Source: Siphonodentalium dalli (lineage: Eukaryota; Mollusca; Scaphopoda; Gadilida; Siphonodentaliidae). Taken from it: a stretch of DNA of 64,000 bases. Each line of letters starts with the position of its first letter. The stretch's first letter is position 1. The notes beneath the pieces were generated by a model that made no database searches, was not told the DNA's origin, and saw only the letters and a list, made by a program, of their open reading frames with translations. The position numbers were made by a program, and so were the translations under genes. This document shows, piece by piece, positions 37,525 to 48,130 of the stretch. The stretch covers positions 3,100,001-3,164,000 of the forward strand of contig CP136062.1 in NCBI GenBank assembly GCA_032622095.1, read 5' to 3'.

Positions 37525-37984
37525 ATAAAGGTGATCGGCTTTGCCCGGGCAATCCGCTTTGCCCGGGTTTCCCCTACAGTTTTCAAAATTTTCTCACCCC
37601 GGGGCCCGGGCCGAAAAACCATGGACAGCCCGATGTGTCCTGGTCTCTTGTCCGTAGCCGTGTGCATTTGTCTGGAGTTATAGTAGACCGCTAGATGTTA
37701 TAATTTATGCAATTTTTCAGGTAAAAATAACTGAATGGTCTCATACAGGCAATATATAGAACCATGGTTAATGAATATATATATATGATATTAGGCCAGA
37801 GTACTGAGGTGCAAGGGGCTCCAAATGGAATTATGCAAAAACATGTATTTGGTCTGATTCTGATTCAAGGGGGGGGGTGGTGCAGTTGGAATTTCCCAAG
37901 GTGGACACCCCCTGAACAGATTCTGATTCAAGGGGGTGCAGTTGGAGTTTCCCCAAGGTGGACATCCCCTGAACAGATTCTGAT

Positions 37985-38733
37985 TAGAGGTGCCACGATT
38001 ATTTATTTTGATAATCGATAATCGTACCCAATATCAAAAGTGGATGTACCGTATTCCGTAATATGGCCTATTGGGTGGGTGTTGAATCTGTTGATTAAAA
38101 TACTTGGCTGATGCAATTTTTATGCTAATAATGTCCACCATAAACCACCGGTAATGACTAATGGGCACAATGTACATGTATTCAATACCACCACATATCT
38201 CGGCGATGTCAAATTGTCAAGGTTATAATAATTGTGAGTTCATTAGAACGAACATAACCATTAATTTAAGTGTTATGAATAGCCAAACATACAAACAATA
38301 TAAGAATAGGAATGCATGACGGACTGCCGGCGGTTCCTAAAAAAGGAATATAATGTCACAGAAACCATGTAAGTTTCAGCAAACTTCCAGAGTGGATAAC
38401 AATCACAAAGGTGCCCCCCCCCCCCCCACCCAGAAATTTCAGAACTCAGAACAAGTTAAGTAATTCTGATAGTAATAGTGAGTTTCATTTAGCAGTCACC
38501 ACACAATAAGTGATAGACTGTACTAGTAATATCTAAGTACTAGAATGCTCAGGTTGTCAGACTCTTTCTGATGCATGATCAAAGGTGTTAAACTGTAAAA
38601 CACACACGGTATTCAATAATACCCAGCACGTCGTCAGAAATAAATAACAGAGATTAATCGACTATGGAAATGGTAATTGATTATCGGCTTTATCAACGGT
38701 TCATCGATTATACGATTAATCGTGGCACCCCTA
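37985..38733 (+). mobile_element. hAT-like MITE nested in the hAT element (block C)
   Basis: TAGAGGTGCCACGATTA at the left and GGCACCCCTA at the right, flanked by ATTCTGAT at 37977-37984 and 38734-38741. It is longer than the B copy because of the 283-bp segment at 38197-38479. That segment has no obvious terminal repeats and contains a poly-C run, so it may be an insertion in C or a loss in B. Confidence 0.85.
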
Positions 38734-40177
38734 ATTCTGATTCCAGGGGGGGGGGGGGGGCGGTGCAGATGGGCCGGTATTATATTCATTTCCCGGTCGG
38801 GTTTTTGGCCCAGTCTGCCTCTGAATACGCTACATGTACATGTAAATAATGATGGATAATGCAATGTTCTTTTGCAAATATCTCCCTTCAAACTATCTAG
38901 TGACCTACAATGTACATGTACTGGTATGGTACATGACAATTTTGTTTAACTTTTAGAAATTGAGATTGTTTGAAAATTCATGGATAGGTCACATCCTTAA
39001 TTACATGTACATGTATGTGTATTTGACTCATCTAACATGTACATGTAGATAACTACATGTACATGTATACAACTGCATTTTAGTTTAACATGAACTCCAT
39101 CTCCATCTCAAGTACATGTTGGTTCTGATATTTAGTGTACAGTGACATGTATCGTATTGTTGATCATGTTTCGCAAATTCATATTGTATCGCTGATCATG
39201 TATCGCATCTCATATCTTACCGTGTCCAAACCGTGTATTGTTAAAAAAGCCCCACTGTACTGCCCTGTCAGAGTAAATGACTCACTGAACCGGATTGGCA
39301 CCCCACTGGCCAGGTAGACTTTCGGTAAGGACTTTAAATGTGGCTATCAAATGCAAGACAACCACTGAGAGGAGTTCATGGTTAAAACGCATGTAAACAT
39401 AAACTGGAATGAAACAGTAACTTCCAGTACAAGTGCGACAAGCTGTACATGTACATGTATGTAACTGTATCAGCAGCAGTCAATGAATATAACCACGGTT
39501 TCTTTTAATACTGCATATAATGCAGTCACAGAACTGTTAATTATCATGGAGTTATGGTTTGACTGCAGTCATAAATTCACATTAAATAACCCCAGTTACT
39601 TGGTCAAGTACTTACCGGCAGGGCAGTACAGTACTAGTAGTATGTTTACTATTAACTTTACATAGTCTGAGCTGGTTGTTTGAATAGCTGTATGTACATC
39701 AATATAATGAATATTCCATACATTTTTTTTGTGCTTTGTATAATACAGTTCTGTTATATACAGGTAATACTTCATGCTTAGACATATTACCAATATGTAC
39801 TTGTTTGGGTGAGTGAAAGCTACATGATGACGTTGTTCATCGAGTTTCGTTTAAATTTACATGACATTTCTCAATGAATATAACAAGGGTTCTTTTTAAA
39901 CTGCATATAATTATTTTGGAGTTATGGTTTAACTGAAGTCATAAACGCATATTAAATAATCCCAGTTACATGTACTTGGTTCAAAATGCTGCTTAATTTA
40001 CAAAGGAAATGCACACAAACACATTACGCTTCTAAGTGTGCAAAAAAATAGCCGACTTCGCATTATTATCACCAATAATTACGCACAAAGACACAATCTA
40101 GCGATAGTTTTTGTAAAATACGTTCTGTTTTAACATTTAGTGTATAAATGGAGGTCAACACTTCGAAAACATTTGTT

Positions 40178-40567
40178 TCAAGTCGCGAAAGAGACGGGAC
40201 TTAATTCGATAGAGACGGAACCCGATAGGCGATAGAATCGATTCTTGTGAAACAGTTTCCCCCCCAGTGCAATTGGGATTCCCAGATGAACTGCACTGTC
40301 CACTTCATTAAGGTGTTCAGACCCCATGATCCACTTGCGTTTATACTTATTGGCTTGCTTCCTTGGCTCATTAAGCACCATTGCTACAGATTTAGACGAA
40401 TTATACTTATACCGCCATGTGTAGCTATACCTCTCACACATAGGCCTATCAATAAGTGAATTCAAACCACATTCAGTTAGTGATAGAAGTAGCATGTCAT
40501 CTGCGTGGGTTGGACAAGTGCAATTAATTGATTCCATGTGAAAGCCATATATTGACTCAGATCTTAA
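40178..40567 (-). pseudogene. LINE reverse-transcriptase fragment
   Basis: The minus-strand frame (119 codons from the first Met, open up to about 40567) reads through the catalytic palm motif of a non-LTR reverse transcriptase. PTHADDMLLLS is the (Y/F)xDD block, followed by a GLNSLI helix, YTWRYKYNSSKS and VHLGI, in the order seen in mollusc LINE polyproteins. The usual tyrosine before ADD is histidine here, while both aspartates are kept. Only about 100 residues survive. Upstream there is a stop at 40568-40570 and downstream similarity fades, so it is a dead fragment. The LINE clade cannot be decided from this piece. Confidence 0.8.
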
Positions 40568-40919
40568 TCAATTAAACAAATATTTAATGCAGTACAGACA
40601 TATATTATGAGAACAAAAAGATTTCCATGATCTGCATTGGTGACAAATTGCTTTGGATTCCGGCCGCGTTATGCGGCAGCACGATGTTCCCCATTATATA
40701 TGTAGTACTAAATGTCTTCCGATAACGATTATTTTGTAAGTTACTTACTTGTCACTATCCTGTATATACGTGAACTGATTCTACATGAAGAATACAGCAA
40801 TATTCGCAGTGAACCCCATTGAAATAGGAATTGGCCATTGCGATTGACCCCCTCCCATGAAGCCTGACGCATGCATATTACTACGAGCATAATTTTCATC
40901 ACGCAGCAAATAAATTATT

Positions 40920-41270
40920 GAAAACTCTGTCCCCTCTACTTTCTCACTCTCTCTCTCTCTTCTCTCTCTCTCTCTGCCTCCTGCTATCCCTAACACTATC
41001 TTCCGCTGTGTCCATCCCAACTTAGTTACTTCTCCTTTAAAAAATATTATTTCTATTATTTCCCGTCTGATCGATACCCCTCCCTCACTTATTGGGGAAG
41101 GGGCATGTCGCAAAAGAGGAGAAGACTTCATATAAGCCCTCGGGCTTGTTGTCTGATCCTCATTTCCATACATTATCTCTTATATGTTGTATATTTATGT
41201 CATTTGTGTATTATGTGTATTATGTTTGGATTTGGAAATAAAAATATGTTTACATTAATTAAACTTCACA
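40920..41270 (+). mobile_element. LINE-like 3' tail, sense on plus strand
   Basis: Homologous to the minus strand of 45235-45575. Shared words are CTGCC(T/G)CCTG(C/T)TATCCC, CACTTATTGGGGA, GGGGCATGT, ACTTCATATAAGCC, CGGGCTTGT and a final GGAAATAAAAA(T/A)ATGTTTA. The AAGCCCTCGGGCTT core is a perfect hairpin, and the AATAAA lies near the 3' end. It carries a (CT)n microsatellite at 40943-40975. It lies 0.35 kb from the reverse-transcriptase fragment but in the opposite orientation, so the two are not one intact element. Confidence 0.6.
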
Positions 41271-42120
41271 TAGTGTTTGGAACATTGAATATGTAAACCT
41301 TAAATACTACACACCATCGACCACTTTAGCTGTTTAATAAGGGAAATTTAAAGTTATTCTGAAGACAAAAAATTAATCTGTTGTTTTTTTTATCACCATT
41401 GCTGTTGCTAAATAAAGTCCATTTTCGGGCAAAAATATGTCAAGGTAGTACCTTGTATCGCTGATTCGTCTTGCTTTTAAGTTGAACGGTAATTGTTAAA
41501 ATTGTCTGAACACTTTGTGGGCCTTTAAATATTTTCTAATTGCATGTCACAGGTAAGAACGTAGGCCAGTACATGGGAAAGCGAAACTCTTCCTTGCCTT
41601 GGATTGACAGCATGAATGCGTGAATGTATGCTGTCTCTTCATCCGTTCTTATTCTCCGTTCTCAATAAATAATAATAATAAATAAAACCCACCACGCCCT
41701 CATAAGTGCTCGGAATTATTTTTACCCCCCCCCCCCACCCCCTGTATAGGAAAGGGTTACATTAACTAACGATGTTTCTATGTCTTACCTTGACGACAAG
41801 AAGTACGAGTGTTCTGACTTCCAAGACAGATTAAGACCTCGTGGGGAAACAAGGTGTCTTATAGTAGCATTTTCAAAGGTATCGAAGTAATACATTTCTG
41901 CCAAGTCGACGAAATTCGATGAGTTATAAGATTTAAATTAATGTTTTAATATTTGACACTTAACACACTACGTCTCTGGTATATCTTTAGAATATAGAAT
42001 ATTGTAATTGTACTGTCAAAGAATTATGTCGGCGCAGCTATCCTTAGAATATATATCTAGTTAATCGATTATAATTGGCAATACAAACACCATTCGAAGC
42101 AATTGAAATCACCAGGGTTA
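41271..42120. other. Intergenic DNA, no gene seen
   Basis: AT-rich. An AATAATAATAATAAATAAA tract is at about 41667 and a poly-C run at 41726-41742. No gene or element ends recognised. Confidence 0.5.
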
Positions 42121-42129
42121 CAGTCATTT

Positions 42130-42440
42130 CGTACCCTCGCAATTTCGTACCCTACCAACTCGTACCCGATTTGGTCATCTCGTACCCTCTGGTCGTGAGT
42201 CATTTCGTACCCTGTGAGTCATCTCGTACCCTCCTTCAGAAATGACAAGAAGAGCACCATAACACCAGACGATGCACACTAAACGATGAACGAAGCCTAA
42301 CATAACATCGTGTGGCATTCTGGTGGGCTTCTGTGTCGTTTCTTGGAGGTAAAACGTGACATGCAAGGGCAGGAAAATACTCACGAACAGAAGCTACGAG
42401 ATGACCAAATCAGTTACGAGTTGGCAGTTACGTAAAGCCC
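42130..42440. mobile_element. Small inverted-repeat element built on TCGTACCC words
   Basis: 42145-42190 and the reverse complement of 42388-42432 align over ~45 bases, including an exact GATTTGGTCATCTCGTA match. The left side holds seven (T/C)TCGTACCC words within about 110 bases, including GAGTCATTTCGTACCC and GAGTCATCTCGTACCC. These are the same words that dominate the array at 54.2-59.5 kb. The loop region contains frames without homology. No target-site duplication was identified. Confidence 0.6.
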
Positions 42441-44225
42441 CCCCCCCCCATAAATCATTCAATATACATACCATCAACCATAAGCTATGCATGATTATCA
42501 TATTGGCATTTGCAGATGTTGCATACCTGAATCGTCCAGAACTGGTGATGAAAACAAGGGAAACAACGTCAAGAGCGAATTTGGTGCGGGAGAATATGTT
42601 ATCTATCATGTATTACCATTAACTTTATCACATACAAGTTGGGACCCTCAGTCTGCGGGTACTAAATGACCAACATAAAATATTAATTCAGTTCACAGAC
42701 CATTTATAATTTCTTTTTAGAAATGGTTATACAAAATGTTTGTTTGACAATTTTAATTGGGTCTCAAGACTTTTTATGAACAATCTATACATTGAAAATA
42801 CTTTAATTTAAACTACTTTGTTTTATTTTAGACGAAAAGAAAAACGTCAGTTGATAGTAAACATACCGTATGGATAGATGTGAATAGCGCGACAGTCCAT
42901 AGAGCAATGGCAGCATTTTCTGATATTTTTACCGCGAAATCACAAGTCACGCCTTAAACCACGCCCACTAACTAACTCTGATTCACATTGGTCATTACAA
43001 TATCTTGTCACATTAAGGACAGGTGTCACACCTCTCTTTGTCTTCATCTAAATGAACACCTCCCAAGATGAGGGAAACCTCTAATCCTCATTATGTTGTG
43101 TTTAAATAAAGTTATTTACATAAAAACAATGATTAAAAATGAAATTGAAGAGGTTAAACTTAAAACATGCGTTTATCGCTGGATTTGGAAACTAAATTCA
43201 CAAGATAACTATCACAGAAAACTTCCACCGCCGACTTCAGTATTCTCGTTATTTTATAAAAAATGTTAATGCATTTTTTGTTTCATTCGAAGTTCTAAGT
43301 TGTAACTGAGACAGACAGTCCAGAATCATTCCAAAGAGTCAATGAATAAATTTTAATGTATATCCATATGCATTCTCTCTTCCCATTTATACTAAGATGG
43401 CAAATATTACCTGCAGTATATTGAACCGTAAAATATATGATTTAAAAACAATAGTGTATCTATTTATTACTACATACACAGACATACATATACATAACAA
43501 TCACTATTTTAAAACAGCATGACCTGTTGTCTTTTTCATCATTCTGAACTTCTACCTGATAAATGATTGTTATGTATATGACGTTCTTGAACTGTTGACA
43601 ATTCATCGCATGGTTTGTTTTTGCCCCTAAACCCCGCGATTAAAGCGAAACACGGTCACAGTCATAACATATGAACGAACTTCACCGACTTCATAGCAAT
43701 TAATCTATTTTTTTTTGTTAGCTAAAATGACAGTATTTATCGTGACGGAAACGAGAAACGCTCTTTAAGTTTCAACGCCGAATAAGAAGGGATGTTTTGT
43801 ACTTAATTATAAATACGTTTGTTTATCTTTCCGATACTAAATAGGGTGCATAAATATATAGAAGTATACCGTTTTATTTCCGGAGCTACATGTATCATCG
43901 CCGTCTCTGAATGGTTTAAACAATATTTATTTCTACCATCAATTAATACATATATACATGAAACAAGACATTGAACATTGTAATTTATATGACAGGTTAG
44001 AATAGAAGAGGGTGAAGGGGACATAACAACAAGCGGGTCACCGCTTATCTGAAGTTATCTCCTCATAAAAGAAAAGCATGCAGAATAGTATGTGACTGTC
44101 TGCACAACGTTCAACACTAGTTGTTGCGTTTTATTTACGAAAATGGTTCCAATCAATCCATAGTTTCCATTCTATTTATTTTTGTCAACACTTTTGTTTA
44201 TATATGTTAAATAGTAGGATTAGAA
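42441..44225. other. Intergenic DNA, no gene seen
   Basis: No protein or RNA signature. The inverse of the AAAGAGCGTT word occurs at 43757-43766. Confidence 0.55.
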
Positions 44226-44229
44226 TTAA

Positions 44230-44729
44230 AGATACGGGCGGCGTTGGCGATGGGTATGCTGTTAAAATATTCAGCTCCGCCAAAAACCGCCATAAACAGA
44301 AAGAATAGTCAAATATAGGCAGACTTTGTTCCTATACAATTCAGAAATATGGCATAAACAGTATGGTATTGTAAATGTTCCCCTTTATTATGTAAGCAAA
44401 AGCAAAAAAAACGTAACGTTACCTGGCTTTTGTTTAGATCCGGACATGGTAACATAAAAATAGTTATTTGTTACTGCTTTCCTGATATGGAAAAAATAAA
44501 GAGCGTTTATATCATTTGTGTGTGATTAGAATTGCGCTGTGTTATGTAAAACTTCTTTAACACGAGCAGGCTCTTGTTTACTACACCACCGTACGCCTTG
44601 ATGACAATATAATATTTAGCGCTGATTATGTTTGGCATATGAACAAAGCTATATATATTTTAATATTCCTTCTGTTGATGGCGATTTGAACAAATATGAA
44701 TATTTCTGCAACGAATGCCGCCCGTGCCT
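44230..44729 (+). mobile_element. MITE flanked by TTAA (500 bp), copy 1
   Basis: TTAA at 44226-44229 and 44730-44733 brackets inverted ends AGATACGGGCGGC and, on the minus strand, AGGCACGGGCGGC. Interior words (AAAAACCGCC, CAAATATAG, CATAAACAGTATG, AATAAAGAGCGTTTATA, CATTTGTGTGTGATTAG, AACAAATATGAATAT) recur in the same order in 52856-53341. No coding capacity. TTAA targets are used by piggyBac and Kolobok transposons; AGG-type ends fit Kolobok better than the CCC-type ends of piggyBac. Confidence 0.8.
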
Positions 44730-45234
44730 TTAAATATGTTTACACTAAAATGGTTCAATAAATACAAGACATGCTTAAACAAGGGCTTATTAATATGCAA
44801 GTCGATCATTGTAATTTTTACTAGGCTGGCAAAAATTCAAAACGCATTAAAACTTCTTTTTATAGTCGATATCTGGCCATCACAACTTCATATTAATTAT
44901 ATCGTGCCTTGGGTCCGATATAATTATTTTTCTGATGGTTGTTTTATGATGTCCAATCTGACAGGGCCTCTTTAATATAAAATAATCAAGATCTCACAGA
45001 AGATGTTAAAAATAAAATATATACTCGATATATGATATCACAGAGAAAGAAGAGTAGAATATATAACGCCATTGATGTCAGCTATTTCGCACCTTTAATG
45101 TGTTAACGTCTCTCACACATGTAAGGTGGACGCTCTTTATTCATTGTGCCAAAAACATTCCCTCTTCTTTTTTTCCATTTCTGACTGATTCTGGTGTAAT
45201 TTGTTTTACCACGTTGGTGGATTTAATCAAATGC

Positions 45235-45575
45235 GCGCACAGTCCTCGTGAAGTGCACATGTACATGCATGGTAAATAGTATAAACATTTTTTTATTTCC
45301 AATTCCAAACAAACAACATAATATACAAATGACACATAAATGCAAAATAGAAGTCTTAATATAATTATGGACACAATTATCAGACAAGCCCGATGGCTTA
45401 TATGAAGTAATCTCCCATTGGCTACATGCCCCGTCCCCAATAAGTGATGGGAAGGATTGGAAATAAAGGTTTTCGGAGAATTGGAGATATATAACATAAT
45501 CTGAGTTAGGTGTATATGGGAGAAAAGGGATAGTGTTCGGGATAACAGGCGGCAGAGAAAGAAAAGAAAGAGATG
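45235..45575 (-). mobile_element. LINE-like 3' tail, sense on minus strand
   Basis: Inverted relative of 40920-41270, with the same ACTTCATATAAGCC, CGGGCTTGT and terminal AAATAAAAAAATGTTTATA. The two copies share the CCTGTTATCCC region upstream. They are diverged and each lacks an attached open frame. Confidence 0.6.
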
Positions 45576-45755
45576 GTAATCACTTCAACTTATTGGCATA
45601 GTATGCGGGTGGGCACATGCAGAGTCGGGTTGTACACGTATAACGTGCTCTGTTGCCCTCGCTCTTTATTAGGAGTTTGGGAACGGACCTGGGAGGAGTT
45701 CGAAGAGGCAAAGCCTCTCCCATACAACCCACTTTGGAAATTTTGGATGAGGTCA

Positions 45756-46265
45756 TGAGAATGGGATACATCGCACATGACGGGGTGAACATAAAATGAA
45801 AAATGCTTTCTTTTTCTTTCTGTTTTCTGTTGATGTTGCTGTTGGAGGTGATGACATAGCCATAACTGCTTTGGATTTGGCTATTTCTTCTTTAGATATG
45901 GCTATGTCCTCTTGTGCACCTCTGAGTATGTTCTCAATCTCGGCCGCCGAGTAGGAGCCGGTGCTGTTGTTGTTGGTGATGCTGGTCGTGGTGGCGATGG
46001 ATGACTCCTGGCTGATGTATTCCGGAAGAGTCTGTCTCCATCACGGCATCAGCAGCGGCAGCTTGCTGGGTTACGTCAGTCAGCACTCCAGCGGGGAGGG
46101 GTTGTCTGGGCGTCTCTCAGACCTCTCCCGGACTGGACTCCCGGTACCATCATCGGTGGTACGCAGGCGACCAACAGTCTTCGCAGCCCAGTGGGAATGG
46201 GCAGCCAGCCGACCAACAGCTGCCTTCTTCTTTCTCCACTCAGCCCTCCGAGCTGATAAATTGCA
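45756..46265 (-). pseudogene. Degenerate coding-like segment, family unknown
   Basis: On the minus strand two stop-free stretches lie in different frames: about 60 codons (46265 to 46083) that are basic and Arg/Ala-rich, with RRAEWRKKK near the start, and 95 codons (46040 to 45756) with a Thr/Asn-rich stretch followed by AAEIENILRGAQEDIAISKE and a Lys-rich end. Composition, acidic-amphipathic pattern and higher G+C than the surroundings look protein-derived. No ATG opens the second frame and a frame change would be needed to join them. It could be a decayed transposon accessory ORF or a host-gene fragment; I do not recognise it. Confidence 0.3.
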
Positions 46266-46539
46266 TGATTAATAAAGAGCGTTTATTGTCATATCAGATA
46301 GATATGTGAGAAGATTGGCGCAAAGAGGTAGCATGACACGGGGAATGTCACACAATAAGGAAGGTGGAATTGAATGATGAAAAACAGTATACTGGTACTG
46401 ATGAAATAACAACCGCAATAGCCATATTAGGATAAAGCAGTATTAATGATGAATACACTTAGTTCGACAGAGGGCAATCTGGTGCCAAAGATAGACGCGG
46501 TTGATATCAATTGTTCATAAAAGACAAGTTCCATATTAA

Positions 46540-46846
46540 AGGTACTCAATCCGATCAGACGCTCCTAAACTACTATTTCTTTGGCTTCGGGGGTAACAAA
46601 TATTTGATTCGAGTCGAGGAACCCACCCATCAAAGCTCAGATTGATTAGATATCGATGTTTGAAATGTGCTGTTTCTGTTGGGTGTGGCCCAATCTTTTC
46701 GAGTACCACGTGCTAAAAACGGACAAATTGCGGCTGTAAGATGGATAACTCTAAAATCAAGTTGTTACCACTTTGTCAAATTTTTTTTTTTACCCCCGAA
46801 GCCAAATAAATAGTAATTTAGGAGCGCCTGATCGGATTGAGTACCT
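46540..46846 (+). mobile_element. Complete AGGTACTC MITE flanked by TTAA (307 bp)
   Basis: TTAA at 46536-46539 and 46847-46850. The terminal inverted repeats are about 60 bases long (46540-46600 and 46786-46846), with AGGTACTCAATCCGATCAG at both ends and TTTGGCTTCGGGGGTAA further in. The family is also present as solo arms at 15458 and 33163 and in inverse orientation at 54370-54490. It carries no gene. Confidence 0.88.
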
Positions 46847-46917
46847 TTAAAAGGTAAGTCCCAAACAATTATAGTCAAGGGGTAAAGGAGAAGTTTACTC
46901 GATCTTTTCGACCATCC

Positions 46918-46934
46918 CGGGCGCTTCGCGCCCA
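46918..46934. other. GC-rich hairpin
   Basis: GGGCGC and GCGCCC arms around a three-base TTC loop, in otherwise AT-rich DNA just outside the 307-bp MITE. No terminator role is implied in a eukaryote; function unknown. Confidence 0.5.
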
Positions 46935-47284
46935 TCTACTCACTTTACTTATTATAGTCAATTAACCTACAATGAAGTGACACCATGCACACTGCTTAGT
47001 GGGGGTCGTCCTGTTCACCCGGCGGCTATTGTTTCGGGTAGGTGTTGGGGCAGGTGTGATAATCCTCAACATCACAGAGCTCGAGGAATACAGCGCGTAG
47101 AGGGCTCATTTTGGTGTCTAACGAAAGGCCGATATTCGCCCTATCCACACATTTTAACCCCGCCACTGAACGGACACAGGAAGTTGCATTATGAACGAAG
47201 AAATGCACATGTGATATATTTCAACAAATTTATTAAATACTCGAGATATATATAACAAATACTATCAATATAACATAACATGAA

Positions 47285-47617
47285 TTATAGCACATTAATG
47301 TTTGATACTGAATCCATGTATTCGAGAATATCTATTTCGCCTGCGCCGAAAACTCTCTTGAAATGTCTGATGGAATTGTCAACTTTGCGATATCGCATCT
47401 TGCATGGGCCAATCCTTCCACCCGCTCTCAATTGGATGACGGTTGCTTCCTGGTAAGCTTGCTCTTTCTTCAGGAAATCTATCAACCTGAAGATGTTCGG
47501 GTGTGAGCAAGATAACACCAACTGCAGTTTTCGGTGCCATCCTTCCACATGATTTGTCGTTCTTGGACCAATTGTGTCGTGGTGATTCCATAGCTGGCGG
47601 CCATGGCTCCCTTCCAA
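47285..47617 (-). pseudogene. C-terminal remnant of a Mutator-like (MULE) transposase
   Basis: The 110-codon minus-strand frame contains LWNHHDTIGPRTTNHVEGWH, the RTNN-x-EGWH-type block that follows the catalytic domain in MULE transposases of the FLYWCH-containing animal family. It continues with HPNIFRLIDFLKKEQ and a short conserved tail. The DDE catalytic core that should precede it (about 250 residues) is missing. The 195 bases up to the FLYWCH frame at 47813 are non-coding and contain an AAAGAGCGTT word. With its neighbour this is a gutted transposase gene, inactive as it stands. Recognition is from memory of the family. Confidence 0.75.
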
Positions 47618-47812
47618 AAAATAGCATGGTTAAATTATAAACATTAATAGAGTTATTACTTGCTTAGTATTCTCTATTCTTTAATAATAATTATAATATA
47701 TATAATATAACATTACACCAGTTTTACTTTAGTTATTACTTGCTTAGTTTTCTTTCTGAATACTAATATAAAGAGCGTTGCCAGATTAATGAGAATGCGA
47801 AATTAAATTTAC

Positions 47813-48130
47813 TCAGTACATACTTCCTATTTCTTCCTGGTATAGCGTTGTTACTGGCTTGTTACTTGCCTTAACAAGCATTTTGAGGTATGCAATCCAG
47901 GAATCTGCTGCTACTTGGTTGAAATCAGGTTCGTGGTTATGGTTGCCGCTGTTGGATATCACCATATCGTTCTCAGTGTTGGTGGTTGCACGACAGTCTT
48001 TCTTACAACATCGCCAATTAATTCGATCATTTCTCCTTGATTTAACGGAGAATTTGTAGTTATCATATACCAGATACTTTCCACCTCTAGTATTTGAAAT
48101 ATAATTTACGTTCACTTGTGTGCTTGCCAT
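47813..48130 (-). pseudogene. FLYWCH zinc-finger N-terminus of the MULE-type gene
   Basis: The 105-codon minus-strand frame starts at a plausible native ATG and spans one FLYWCH-type zinc finger at about residues 10-69. GGKYLVYDNYKF leads in; W39, C41 and C46 lie in WRCCKKDCRA; H64 and H66 lie in GNHNHEPD. It is followed by the linker KASNKPVTTLYQEEIGSM, typical of the segment joining FLYWCH to the transposase domain, and then a stop. FLYWCH domains bind DNA, and in these elements probably recognise the transposon ends. It is on the same strand as and upstream of the C-terminal remnant at 47285-47617. A host FLYWCH gene exon is less likely given that partner. Confidence 0.8.

Larger units (their letters stand above)
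35932..38823 (+). mobile_element. hAT-like non-autonomous element, block C copy (2.89 kb)
   Basis: The TIRs begin CAGAGGCGGACTGGCC (left) and CAGAGGCAGACTGGGCC (right, minus strand). Flanking 8-mers are AATAAGCT and AATACGCT, which match at 7 of 8 positions. It contains the same tandem array, hairpin (37494-37524, one mismatch) and nested MITE as the B copy. It was duplicated as part of the larger segment and not by an independent insertion. Confidence 0.82.
32401..39981 (+). repeat. Block C: second copy of the ~7.5-kb segmental duplication
   Basis: Direct copy of 14693-22081. Differences include a 283-bp segment at 38197-38479 absent from B, small deletions within 36530-36830 and a 20-bp loss near 39910. 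On the left it abuts the hairpin end of the preceding element. On the right it ends within the tandem unit at GTACTTGGTT. Confidence 0.9.

Noticed and set aside
40178-41270. Reading the reverse-transcriptase fragment and the LINE tail as one element
   Set aside because: The RT fragment is on the minus strand and the tail is sense on the plus strand, so they are separate insertions.
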